This document shows, piece by piece, positions 46,281 to 58,190 of a stretch of DNA of 64,000 nucleotides (the first letter of the stretch is position 1; every line of letters begins with the position of its first letter). Where the stretch lies: assembly GCA_029204225.1 (NCBI GenBank), contig CM055092.1:12960476-13024475 (forward strand), given 5' to 3'. A program made the translations under genes and the position numbers. The notes below the pieces were generated by a model. That model was given only the letters and a program-made list of their open reading frames with translations. It was not told where the DNA came from and did not search any database. This stretch comes from Diphasiastrum complanatum (Eukaryota > Streptophyta > Lycopodiopsida > Lycopodiales > Lycopodiaceae).

Positions 46281-46542
46281 TTTTTTATCGGGCCACAAAT
46301 GTCTAAATGTAGAATGTCTAACAATCCTCTAGCAGTATGCTGATGGCTTGATCTAAATGGTTTCCTAGTCTGTTTACCAACTAGACAATCTTGACAGACA
46401 GGTAACTCGACTTTATCGCTAGGATAGTCTAGATCAAGAACAATAGAATGTCTAGACATTTGTTGTACAACAACATGATTCAAGTGACCAAGTCTATAAT
46501 CCCAAAGTAAACTTTTATTTGCATGAATAGATGTACTGAGCG
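46281..46542 (-). pseudogene. pre-integrase finger, family C-like copia (Copia-C4)
   Basis: Minus strand: LLWDYRLGHLNHVVVQQMSR, CQDCLVGKQTRKPFRSS and LDILHLDICGPIK, the HHCC finger leading into the first integrase motif. It is cut at about 46281 by an LTR, and upstream at about 46543 by a 620-bp insertion. The protease and gag of the same element lie at 47166-48425. Confidence 0.8.
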
Positions 46543-47165
46543 CGTGACTAGGGGCGGAAAAACAATGACTTAATTGCGAACAATTTGCAAATGACGAAAA
46601 TATCGCGAAGAGACAAGTGTTGCGAACAATTCACGATACATGAAGTTGAAACAAAGAGACAAATTGTCGCAAAATATTCAAGAACAGAATTTATTCGAGC
46701 CTGAAAACAAAGCGTCTATTTGAATATCAACCATCGTAAGCGGTTATATTTCTACTGTTACAATATTAAAAGGCCAAAAGACTTGTAAATAAAAGGCCAA
46801 AAGACCTGTCCTGTAGCAATATAAATACGTATGCACTACTCGTTGAAACTGACTCAATCAGAGACACAACAATGAGATAAGACAACAAGAGATGTATATT
46901 GATGAATCAGACTCAAAGTTATAAAAATTCATTTTTTGATCAATAGCTTCTTATTGTCTAAATGGTCTTGACTTGTCTCATACTTCTGCATATAATTTTT
47001 GCACGTATATTCAGTCAGAATAAATCATGTTCTATTAGTACATAGATCAGATAAAATCACGATTAAAGACACTGATTTTAGTTTGATTTATTCGAACTTG
47101 CATCATGTTCTTTGTGGAAGAATAATTGCTATTTTTCCTACAGATTCTAATTTGACATTTGTTGA
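46543..47165. repeat. Non-coding insertion in Copia-C4
   Basis: About 620 bp separate the post-protease segment from the integrase finger of one copia element. It begins TGACTAGGGGCGG and contains AATTGCGAACAATTTGC and ACAATTCACGA segments like those of the Copia-B and C LTRs, so a solo LTR is likely. The ends and target duplication are not resolved. Confidence 0.45.
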
Positions 47166-48425
47166 ATACTATTGAAGTTCAAATGGCCTAATCTGAAATG
47201 CTACAACATTAGCTGAATTAGAAGTAGATGTGTGAAGAGCTTGACTATTTGTGGAATAACACTGTCTAAGCTTATAAAAATAGCCACAACGTCTCCCAAA
47301 GTCTAAATTTTTTTGAGACTTGTCAAGAATGGTGCAGCCTTCTTTATCAAATTCTACCCTACAACCTGAATTGGTGATTCTGCTTATAGAAAGCAGATTT
47401 TTGGTAAGGTTCGAAACATGTAAAACATTGGACAATAACTTAATATCACCTCTTTGAAATTCGACCATGACTGTTAACTTCACCTTCAATGGAATGAGAT
47501 GAGTTGTCTCCAAGTTGCACAACTCTAGAATGGGTAAAAGGCTTGTAGCTTTGGAACAAGTCCCGATGGTGAGTCATGTGTTGAGTTGCTCCGGAGTCCA
47601 AGTACTTGGGCTCGATATTTTATAGATTTCTGACCTTGGTCATGAAGGCAACTTCATCTTTCTCTCGTTGCTGGATCAAGTGACTGGTTGAGGCAGCATT
47701 GGCTTGTTGTTGGGACTACTTCTTTCTTTCATTATTGTACTTGAGTGTTCTGCAGTCATTGATGAGATGACCAGTCCTCCTACAGAATTTGTAGAACAAA
47801 TTTTGCATTGGCTGGAATGATGAACAATTCGATCCTAAACCAGAATTCGATCCTGAACCAAAATTCCATCTTGAACCAAAATTCGATCCAAACTATCAAA
47901 ATATTCTGATTTTGTGGATTTATTTGATTTGAACTTTTGATTTTTGTTTGTATACAGAGCTTGAGGATCCAATCCTGAGCTTGAGGAGGATCCATTTCTT
48001 TTGATCTCCTCTTGTAATAGCATCGAAATAATTCTTCATAAAGTGAGATGTTGTTGGGTCGAATTGGCCATAATCCAGGTTCATAGGCATCAAACAAACT
48101 CGATGAAAGAGTCATCACTACATCAAAATCTTCTATGACTGAGCTGGTTGTAGTTATCTACTCCATAAGATTTGTGAATGTATTGAGATGGCTAGAAATG
48201 GTCTCTGCATCAGACATTCTCAAAGTGAAGAATTTCTTTCTCAGATGGAGTTTAGAAGTGACATCTCTGATGTCATAGAGAGTAGCTAGGATGTCCCAAG
48301 CATCCTTAGCAGTATGTGCAGATTGGATATGACTGATTTGGGAGTCTTTGTTTGATATTCAAAGTGATGAAGGCAAATGCCTTGCCATCTCGTTGCCTCC
48401 ATTTGGTGATGCTAGCTACTGAAGA
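47166..48425 (-). pseudogene. gag C-part and protease, Copia-C4
   Basis: Minus strand. From 48425: ASITKWRQRDGKAFAFITLN, many stops, then 47835-48023 (MLLQEEIKRNGSSSSSGLDP, QALYTNKNQKFKSNKS). An 18-bp repeat encodes ILVQD units. A zinc-knuckle remnant (KFCRRTGHLINDC, first Cys lost) follows, then the intact retropepsin site YLDSGATQHMTHHRDLF near 47570-47620. The frame 47169-47522 covers VLHVSNLTKNLLSISRITNS. No LTR or primer site is attached; the gag start is missing at 48425. Confidence 0.75.
47825..47893. repeat. 18-bp tandem repeat, about four units
   Basis: Variants of CCAGAATTCGATCCTGAA in a row within Copia-C4 gag, encoding a repeated ILVQD-like motif on the minus strand. Confidence 0.85.
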
Positions 48426-49902
<1,477 letters not shown>

Positions 49903-49906
49903 ATTT

Positions 49907-49924
49907 TGGAGCCGTTGCCGGGGA
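49907..49924 (+). other. Primer-binding site, tRNA-Asp type
   Basis: TGGAGCCGTTGCCGGGGA, one base different from TGGCGCCGTTGCCGGGGA, the primer site typical of plant Athila/Tat gypsy elements. It marks G5 as that type rather than a chromovirus. Confidence 0.75.
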
Positions 49925-49975
49925 TAGCCAAATAAAGTTGATACAAACTGACAACTCCATATCCATTCCTAGTGT

Positions 49976-51820
49976 ATGTCAGATAGAGCTGCTCGACTAG
50001 AAAGATATCAGAAACTTCGAGACGATTTTTTCAAAAGTCTCTAGGAATCTTTGCAAAGAGGAGATTTACCCTTTCAAAATTTTCACGAAACTTTCTTTGA
50101 TAATCTTCTTAATCTTGAAAATTTACCCAAAAACCTTCGTCTTGAAGCTTCTGCTGCAGCTGAACCAGATCCTGATCCAAATCCAGATCATGATCATGAT
50201 TCAGAGCCTGATCCTGATTCTGAACCAGAACTGATTATGAAAGGCCCTGCTCCCCGTTTTACTTCAATCTCAAAGTTTAAGTATGATTATTTTAAAGGAA
50301 TACCTTCAGACGATACTGACAATTATGTTTCGCAGTTTGAGTCGATTGCTAACTCAAACAATGAAGCTGCTGATGCTAACAAGTTGGGATATTCCTAGGT
50401 ATTTTGAGAAAGGAAGCTCGCATATGGTATAGCCAAGTTGAACCAGAACGTGTAGCCACCTGGTTACTGCTGAAAGATGCATTTTTGAACCAGTTCAGAG
50501 AAATTAGTTATTCATTCAGAGTTCTCGGATGACTCAACAATGTGCAGAAGAAGAGTAAAGAATCTATTCGAAGGTACACCCAAAAAGTAAAGAATCTCAT
50601 TGGGAAACTAATCAATGTGTACCCTGTCGTGATGCAAGTCGAGTGGGTTTCGGTAGGTTTCTCACCAAAAGTTAATTGATATTATAGACAAGGAGATATG
50701 ACTTTTTTATCAGCAATCATAGCAAGCAGTGAGAACTATGAGACTTCCAAGTTAGCACACAAAAGACGTTCTACCAGACGAACTTGAAAGTCTAAGCATG
50801 ACTCTGGCGGCAGTGAAGACGAATCTAAATCTGTATCTAGTTCAAGTTCTTCCAGTTTCAAATCTGATTCTAATGATTTGTCAGATACAAAAATTGATGA
50901 TGCAGATTGAAGAAAGAAACGAAAGTCCAAACGAAAAGAAGATAGCAAAACCACCGAGGACAAGTCTGCGACATCTAAAGTTGAAAAGCTTTGGAAAAGT
51001 AATATGGGTGATCATAATAAAAAATTTAACAATCTGAAAGTTCAAATTTTCAGAAGTTGCATACAAGAGACCGAAGGCTTCTTATTTGAACTCAGGAATA
51101 TGGTGTACGAAGTGTGGTACATTTGGACATTCTAAAGAAGACTGGAAATCTGTGAACGTAAAGTATGTTGAACATCCTTCTCAAGAAGTACTCTTTATTT
51201 TTCAAGATGATGCGACTACCAATTATGTTAAAGGTACCACAACATCTGCCCAACAAGGCAAGCCAAAGTGCGCACCGAAAAGATACAATCCACCCGAATT
51301 TGTCGGTCTTGCAATCAAGGCTACCAGTTCAACAAAACCTGTTTCAAAAAATTGCTATAATTGTGGTGAACCAGGACATTTTTCGCCTGGCTGTTCGGAG
51401 CCACGAAAGCTGATTTGCCTTTATGCTCGAACTGCAAAGAACCTGGCCACAAGTATTCGTACTGTCCACAACCACAAAAGCTGCGTCCAAGGTACCAGTA
51501 TGTTGCTACACCTGTTGCTGCTGCTGATTCAAAGGTAAAACCTTTGGTGGACGATGTTGTGCAGAAGGTTGATGTCATCAAAGCCAAACAGACAAAGACA
51601 GTTGACCAATATTGGCCAAGCAATGTCAAGAAGTTATTTAAAGTGACTACGAGAAGCAAAAGCTCCTTGAAACCTGACACAAAAGTATCTTCAAAGAAGC
51701 GGAGAAATTCCTCAAAGAAGAAATCTACGAATAGGTCTATAATGAAGGAAGATCTCAAAGCTGATCCTAATTACGATCGTGATGCAGCCAAGTTATTCTT
51801 GAAGGATATTTATGCGTAAG
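49976..51820 (+). pseudogene. gag with three zinc knuckles, gypsy G5
   Basis: The ATG at 49976 opens MSDRAARLERYQKLRDDFF; a TAG at 50042-50044 and later frame changes break it. An acidic Asp-Pro/Glu-Pro stretch follows (around 50170-50235), then capsid text KYDYFKGIPSDDTDNYVSQF and, in another frame, RIWYSQVEPERVATWLLLKD, AFLNQFREISYSFRVLG, KVKNLIGKLINVYP. A Ser/Asp-rich and then a Lys-rich segment follow. Three knuckles come last: WCTKCGTFGHSKEDWK (51.1 kb, last Cys lost), CYNCGEPGHFSPGC (51353) and CSNCKEPGHKYSYC (51424, one frame over). The Lys/Ser-rich tail ends at 51819. Start chosen by position just after the primer site. Confidence 0.75.
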
Positions 51821-51846
51821 CGAAAGAAATTATCAATTCCGAATCA

Positions 51847-52433
51847 ATGATAGCCGTTGTAGAGAAGAAAGTCACCTTTGAGAAAGTGGACGTGGAAATT
51901 ATGAAGACAAAACTTTCGGAGGCCACTATTGACAAGCCTATCTCGAAAGCGAAGATGAAAGACTATGATATTGTAACTGATATTGGTTCTCTTCGTCCCA
52001 ATATAACTTTTGACAATTGTTGGCAAATAACAATTATTATCGTAAGCAGTTAAAATGTCTCTCTGCCTCTAAGAAGATAAAACAAATTTCTCTGCCAGAT
52101 GTTGGCGTACTATCTATTGATTTAGAAGACCTTGGTGCACCAAAAAGCGACGTTACAATCGTCAGATGCTTAATTGAAAAGGTGCCGATTGACTCAGGTT
52201 CGAGTGTCAACATAATAACTAAAGACACTGCTCATGCCTTAGGTTTGACTAATATTCAACCAACCCAAAGAAATATCAAGTTGGCAGACTCGACACGAAG
52301 AAAACCTATTGGCAAACTGAAGGACATGACTGTATATATTCAAGCCAAGCCTATTACAATGAACTTTATTGTTATCGAACCACTTGGTTTGTCATCTTAT
52401 TATGTTTTGATTGGACGATTGTGGCTTTATTAG
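51847..52433 (+). pseudogene. protease, gypsy G5
   Basis: 52017-52433 is an open frame with the retropepsin site EKVPIDSGSSVNIITKDTA (DSG at 52191-52199), flap-side text NIKLADSTRRKPIGKL and the C-terminal YYVLIGRLWLY, so protease length is near normal. The active site is intact. An upstream piece 51847-52053 in another frame connects to gag. It would cleave the polyprotein. Confidence 0.8.
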
Positions 52434-52964
52434 TCTAACACAAGTGTACACTAGAAGTCCATAAAACTAAGATTCCAAACTGACGAGACAACTAATCGTG
52501 GAAAGCCAGCAAAACAGATTGTCACTTGGAGTCGTGACAAATATGAAGGCAAAACTCCTATGTCCGCCGCCACCAGTTTCACTTCAGAAGATTCTTCCTA
52601 TGACCTTAATATATTCTCTAATGCATCAGACTTAGAATTAAATTATTTCGAATGCTATGAAAATAATAATTTATTGGATGACGAAGAAGAATTTCTCGAT
52701 GTCTGCAATGCAGAAGCTGATATATCTTTGAACGAATCAAAAGCCGTAGACACGAATTCTAAAGATTTTGATCAAGATGATGAAGATACTAATGACAAAT
52801 CTGACGAATCCAAAGAAGAATTTGGAAATAAAGACTAGGCTAACGACAAGAATAAATCTATGGAGTCAGCCATGCGCAAAATTCATGGCCATATCAAGGC
52901 CAGTATGACGGAAGGTATTATTTTACCATATTCTATTTAGCTAATTGAACTTGCACCTGGTAAA
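52434..52964 (+). pseudogene. acidic PR-RT spacer, gypsy G5
   Basis: Frame 52560-52838 is rich in Asp and Glu (DDEEEFLDVCNAEADISLNE). After a stop, AMRKIHGHIKASMTEG and LIELAPGK lead up to the insertion point at 52964. The same reading frame continues across the inserted element at 58191 (AAA then TTTGTG: PGK-FVHVSKSLG). Confidence 0.75.
52960..52964. other. Target-site duplication GTAAA, left copy
   Basis: GTAAA immediately left of the LTR terminus TGTGC; the right copy is at 58191-58195. Removing one copy and the element restores an open gypsy frame. Confidence 0.85.
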
Positions 52965-53789
52965 TGTGCAAAAAGTACAAAAAGGACCAAGAGTGGATCC
53001 TAATCTGATCCTCAAGAGGGATTGGTTGTCATATTACTTGATCTATCAATCTACTTCAGATTAAGATCAATCTAGATCAATTCTAGACACAAAATCCTAA
53101 CAAGAACAATCATTAATTGAAGGTAAGTGTACTTTATGGTTTCACACGTGTGAAACACTGTCTGAGTACGGACTCCAACCTGAAAATCAAGTACACATTG
53201 ATAGAACCTCAAAACAATCAAAACAAATGTAGACAAATGGAGAGAATCACTCAAAATTGCTTCCAAAACCAAGATTGGTGTCTCACAATGATTATGGCCA
53301 AATGTGGCTCTATATATACAATAAATGGGAGCTCGTGGAATTGATCATCCCTCTGTTCCCACATGTGTGAAGGTGCTTTGTCATATGATGATTCATCATG
53401 CAAAACTGACACTTGGACAAAACCTTCTATTTTGAGCACTTTTGGTCCTTCTATATGGAGATCTACTTGGAAATATTCTAGAAGTCAAAATTCGTCTACT
53501 TCAGCTTATTCCACACATGTGAGCTGTCCTCTACACATGTGATATGACACCTATCCAAAGGATGTGGCTCATGCAATCAATAGATTGATGCCATGTGTCA
53601 TATGTCTAGAAAACTAGTTTTTGGCCTTTTTAGCCACTAGAACTTGAATTAAATCATATGTACATCCTATATGATTATGGTACATGACAAGTACACTAGT
53701 TTCACACGTGGGAATAGGCTCCACACATGTGTGTTTATCTATATACAAGATTTTTGGCCTCTACCAAGCTTATTTTTGCATTTTTCACA
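52965..53789 (-). repeat. 3' LTR of Copia-A3 (825 bp)
   Basis: Plus-strand view TGTGCAAAAAG to TTTTTCACA. It contains an 18-bp perfect palindrome at 53139-53156 and several CACATGTG/CACACGTG sites. Frames in it (53072-53272, 53117-53344, 53251-53439) recur identically in the other LTR and are not genes. Confidence 0.95.
53139..53156. promoter_or_regulatory. 18-bp perfect palindrome with G-box core
   Basis: GTTTCACACGTGTGAAAC, repeated at 57540-57557 in the other LTR, extending the 14-bp palindrome of the Copia-A1 LTR. A 12-bp version is in the leader at 57182-57193. Confidence 0.5.
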
Positions 53790-53803
53790 GTCCTCCTAAA
53801 AAA
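53790..53803 (-). other. Polypurine tract of Copia-A3
   Basis: Minus strand TTTTTTAGGAGGAC next to the LTR start TGTGAAAAATGC. The preceding CCAAGCTAGAT is shared with Copia-A1 (CCAAGCTAGATAGTGAGGAGGAG), linking the two families. Confidence 0.75.
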
Positions 53804-53929
53804 TCTAGCTTGGTAAATTTAGCTTGATGGAAAACATGATGACCTTGAACTTGAATCCATGGGCTGAATTGGTCTTTGCTGGTTTAAAAGGTGTGAAGAT
53901 CAGCCAATGAGCTTGATGTTGATTTGAAA

Positions 53930-54712
53930 TCACCATATCCATGATAGTGCTTCTTTGATGTTGACATCTTTGATGAACTTGAGAGCTTTGCACCATCCTA
54001 GCACCTCCAAAATTGATCCCTTCCAAATTTCACGTAGATGCTTGACCTTGAGGCTTGCTCCTTCTTCATGTGCATGCTCCTCCATGAGAAAATAAAGATT
54101 TCTTCTTGACTTATTAGGATCACAAAGATCTAACATCATGTTACCATGATCTAGAGAATTAGACTTATCCAAATTGGCAAGACTATGCATGCTATAATAA
54201 CAAAGTGTTTGCATCATATCTTCATGCTTGTTTACCATGCTAATCTCAGATCCAATGAGGCTAAATACTTCATTATGGAGATAAGTGTCTTTAGAAGATG
54301 ATTCACTTACTCTCATAAAGAGTTTACAATTTGCCTCAATATAAATTTTCAAACTATGAGTGAACAAATCACTTTTGCTCTTACATGACTCAAGAGCATA
54401 CATTTGATGAAATAACCATTTGCTTTCTAATTGATTTAAAATCAATTTCAACCTTTTAAGAACATCATCTATGTTCTCAAGAGAGACTTCATACTCAACT
54501 AGTATGGCTTTACTCCAATTTGGAGATGCAATGATCTCACTAAAGCAAATTGATTTATCAAATGACATAAGAGAAGTAAGTATGAGATGTATACCACATG
54601 AGATATGCTCCTCTTTCCCTTGAAATGTGAGCCACATGGAATCAACCATATTTCTTGAGTTTCTTTTTGGAATCACAACTTGAGAAGGTCTCTCCTCCTC
54701 AATCCTTGACAC
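53930..54712 (-). CDS. Novel 260-codon frame, Copia-A3 (module copy 2)
   Basis: The longest open frame of the element. The first ~75 residues match the copia linker and RT opening (VIPKRNSRNMVDSMWLTFQG, then FSEIIASPNWSKAILVEYE; compare ITPRRSSRAKVEPSRLTYQG and EDALNSKEWYKAMLDEYD in Copia-A1). RT text then stops, and an unrelated segment follows: LILNQLESKWLFHQMYALES, EANCKLFMRVSESSSKDTYL, HNEVFSLIGSEISM. The C-terminal tail is GASLKVKHLREIWKGSILEV. No catalytic residues, zinc site, signal peptide or membrane segment is seen. I do not recognise the post-RT segment. It could be a gag-like or structural replacement, or captured host sequence. Confidence 0.6.
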   Translation of the reverse strand: MSRIEEERPSQVVIPKRNSRNMVDSMWLTFQGKEEHISCGIHLILTSLMSFDKSICFSEIIASPNWSKAILVEYEVSLENIDDVLKRLKLILNQLESKWLFHQMYALESCKSKSDLFTHSLKIYIEANCKLFMRVSESSSKDTYLHNEVFSLIGSEISMVNKHEDMMQTLCYYSMHSLANLDKSNSLDHGNMMLDLCDPNKSRRNLYFLMEEHAHEEGASLKVKHLREIWKGSILEVLGWCKALKFIKDVNIKEALSWIW

Positions 54713-54868
54713 ACTTGAACCTTGAGATGATTATTTAAGATCCTCTTCATGGTGCTCCTTCTTGATGGAAATCCGAGACCTCCATGTCTCATAATGATCA
54801 CAACAACTATGAACACACAATATGCACTTCCTATGATTATTATAATTACTTATGCTAGAAACATAAGT

Positions 54869-55462
54869 TCAAAGTTCACCACAACTTGGCATGATTTTTC
54901 TAATATTGAAATCAAAAGGCATTTCCATATCAATAAGGCTAACTACTTGCTTATGGATATAAGTGTCCACTTTGGATGCTTCACTTATTCTCATAAGAAG
55001 TTTACAACTTGCCTTTAAGATTGGAAACTTACAATTTTCATCTTTATGAATGAACACATCATTCATAATCTTATTGAAACCAAAAGATCCTACATTATGA
55101 AGATATTTCCATTTCCTTGACTTCATAACTTATGTAAGCTTACAAGGAAAACATATTTTGCTATCTTTTAAGGCATCACACTCAACTAGTATTGCCTTAA
55201 TCCACCTTTGAGATACAAAAATCTCTTCAAAGCAAAATGGTTCTTCATAAGTTGAAATGAGAGCATAAATGAAACCATTTTTATTTTGTGATTGCTCCTT
55301 ATTCTTGATTGATTTCTCTTGGATAATAACAATAAGTTTGAACTTGTCCAAAGTTACAAGCAAAATACTTTCCAAGGACATAAAATAAATCCAAGTTACT
55401 TTCATGAATGTGTTGTAATGGACTCTTGAAGACAAATCTTGCAAGTCCTTGTGAGACTCCAA
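54869..55462 (-). pseudogene. Module copy 1 of Copia-A3, broken
   Basis: Two adjacent frames, 55130-55462 and 54869-55126. The first ends with RT-opening text (YALISTYEEPFCFEEIF, QRWIKAILVECDALKD). The second holds SRKWKYLHNVGSFGFNKI, then ASCKLLMRISEASKVDTYI and HKQVVSLIDMEMPF. The order and spacing match copy 2 (SKWLFHQ, ANCKLFMRVSESSSKDTYL, HNEVFSLIGSEIS), so the module is a tandem duplication that has since diverged. The TAA between the frames breaks this copy. Confidence 0.6.
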
Positions 55463-55770
55463 GCCTCATTCACCTTTCCACAAAAGAAACACCTTTCCTT
55501 GGACTTGTCCTTCTTGTATTTGCATTTTGAAATTGAAGCTCCATCCTTCACCTCGGCCCCCTTGCTTTGGCTCTCCTTGGATGGATTGGTCTTCTTTTTG
55601 TAGCATCTTGAGAAAATATATCCTCCCTTGCCACAAAGGTTGCACTTAGGATCCTTTCTTTCCTTCAATAGGGTGCCACCTATTGATGCCATGTGAATAA
55701 AAACCTGTGATATGATTCTACAAATGTAATTTTTGACTTTCAAGAGACTAGATTTGAACATCTTGAACAA
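55402..55770 (-). pseudogene. gag zinc-knuckle remnants, Copia-A3
   Basis: 122-codon frame with one full-length knuckle, CNLCGKGGYIFSRC, in which His is replaced by Tyr, and a truncated second, KERCFFCGKVNEAWS, cut after the first four residues of GKKGHFASEC-type text. The Lys-rich region between them resembles Copia-A1 and A2 gag. Capsid text is absent. Confidence 0.7.
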
Positions 55771-57365
55771 TCTAGAAGGATCTACAAAAGATCTAGCTCA
55801 CAAACCTAAGAATCAATCTTCACACTAATGACTAGTCACTTGGAAACATTGCTTTGATCACTAAGACAAAAGCACACAATCTTTGAATCAAATCACAAAA
55901 GAAATCAGATCCAATCTCCTATTGGACTCATCAAATACCAATGACTTTTTCTTTTGAAAATTGAAATGGATATGAAAAGTTTTGACACCTAGATTTTTCT
56001 TTTCACTTGACTAGTTCTCTCAACACTTGAGATTCTTGAACAAAAGATGGGTTTTGTTTCAAAAACATGAAAATAAAACTGAATCATTTCTTTTGGACTC
56101 ACCCTTGACCCAAATAATCTCACTCTTGAGATTTAGAATGAATTTGATTTGATTTGACAACAAACTATACCATCAATTTTTCACAAAGCTTAAAAATTTG
56201 GACAACTAGAGATTCACAAAGATCTCAACCATGCATGAGTATTCAAATATGGACTCCTCATTCTAGACATCCAATGGGATCACAAATTGACCCTCACACT
56301 CTCACAAAGAAAGTTGAATAGAACTAATTTGAGTTTCATACATTCTATGCCAATTTTTGCTCAACAAATTGAATTCAATCACTCCTGTTGGATTCCACCA
56401 ATTACTCTACCTTTTAAGACTTGGAATGAAATTCAAAATCAAAAGTTGTGATTTTTCTCACTAAGATATTGTGCTTAAAAGGAGCTAATGCCACTTAGAA
56501 AGATTTGATCACTTAGGAGAAGACAAACTCTCCACCAATAACAACACAAAATGAGCTTCTAGATCTTGCCCTCTACAAAGGAAGGAACTCTTAGAAAATT
56601 GGATCTCTCTCTACACATTTGTCATAGACATCTTAATGACTCTTTTCAAACCTTACAATCACTCAAACAAATTGAGTAGGGTTGAACAATGTGACTTGGA
56701 TCTCAATCTCTTTTCTAGAAGTCTCAATTGAAGCCAATCTATGTCAAATTCTACAAAAGATTTGCATAGATGCTCTATATGCACTAGAAACTCTCAAAGG
56801 TTTCACTTGGAGGACAGATCCAAAGATGTTTTCTAGCAAATTGATGCTTCTAAACTTGACCCTATGACTCTTGAACAAATCTAGAGTGATGGTACAATGG
56901 ATTTCAACCTCTCACCTTGCATATCACTCCTTAATCTATGATTTTTAGCAAAATCTCTCTTAACTTCAACATACACTTAAAAAATCAGAGAATATCAATT
57001 AACGCACCTATTTCAAGCTTCAATTTTAATTTTTTGGCTGATCTAATCCAAGAACTAATCAAGGAATTAGATTCTCTATAGAAAATGCTTGATTTTGCAC
57101 CAAAAATCACTCAAATTGGTTATGTGAGTCAAATTGTACAAATTTTTGAAATTTCTCAGTCAAAACCAGAGCTGTATGGCCTCACACGTGTGAAAAGGGT
57201 TCCTACAGCCCACAACAAGATCTGGACCAAAAAATTTGAGGATAGCTATCAAATCCAACTCGCTACACAAAATTTGGCTAGTTTCCAAAAAACTACTAAT
57301 TTTGGCTTTGATTTGGATTAACCCTATCAATTTCAACAAAACCTCTTGTACTAGGACCTGGTAAA
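55771..57365 (-). other. Long leader region of Copia-A3
   Basis: About 1.6 kb with no supported frame on the minus strand. Next to the 5' LTR the sequence on the minus strand is TTTACCAGGTCCTAG rather than TGGTATCAGAGC, so the primer site is atypical or damaged. CACACGTGTGA occurs at 57183-57193. Confidence 0.5.
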
Positions 57366-58190
57366 TGTGCAAAAAGTACAAAAAGGACCAAGAGTGGATC
57401 CTAATCTGATCCTCAAGAGGGATTGGTTGTCAGATTACTTGATCTATCAATCTACTTCAGATTAAGATCAATCTAGATCAATTCTAGACACAAAATCCTA
57501 ACAAGAACAATCATTAATTGAAGGTAAGTGTACTTTATGGTTTCACACGTGTGAAACACTGTCTGAGTACGGACTCCAACCTGAAAATCAAGTACACATT
57601 GATAGAACCTCAAAACAATCAAAACAAATGTAGACAAATGGAGAGAATCACTCAAAATTGCTTCCAAAACCAAGATTGGTGTCTCACAATGATTATGGCC
57701 AAATGTGGCTCTATATATACAATAAATGGGAGCTCGTGGAATTGATCATCCCTCTGTTCCCACATGTGTGAAGGTGCTTTGTCATATGATGATTCATCAT
57801 GCAAAACTGACACTTGGACAAAACCTTCTATTTTGAGCACTTTTGGTCCTTCTATATGGAGATCTACTTGGAAATATTCTAGAAGTCAAAATTCGTCTAC
57901 TTCAGCTTATTCCCCACATGTGAGCTGTCCTCTACACATGTGATATGACACCTATCCAAAGGATGTGGCTCATGCAATCAATAGATTGATGTCATGTGTC
58001 ATATGTCTAGAAAACTAGTTTTTGGCCTTTTTAGCCACTAGAACTTGAATTAAATCATATGTACATCCTATATGATTATGGTACATGACAAGTACACTAG
58101 TTTCACACGTGGGAACAGGCTCCACACATGTGTGTTTATCTATATACAAGATTTTTGGCCTCTACCAAGCTTATTTTTGCATTTTTCATA
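57366..58190 (-). repeat. 5' LTR of Copia-A3 (825 bp)
   Basis: Gap-free match to 52965-53789 at an offset of 4401 bp. Differences seen by eye are T/G near 53027/57432 and single changes near 53513, 53592, 53708 and 53788. Confidence 0.95.

Larger units (their letters stand above)
52965..58190 (-). mobile_element. Copia-A3, young non-autonomous family A derivative
   Basis: 5.2-kb element with 825-bp LTRs (52965-53789 and 57366-58190) that align without gaps and differ at about five positions, flanked by GTAAA duplications. The polypurine tract TTTTTTAGGAGGAC lies inside the left LTR on the minus strand, so the element is minus-oriented. It keeps zinc-knuckle remnants and RT-start text like Copia-A1, but has no protease, integrase or RT catalytic motifs. 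Instead it has two copies of a novel coding module. Its recent insertion implies movement by proteins of another element. Confidence 0.9.
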
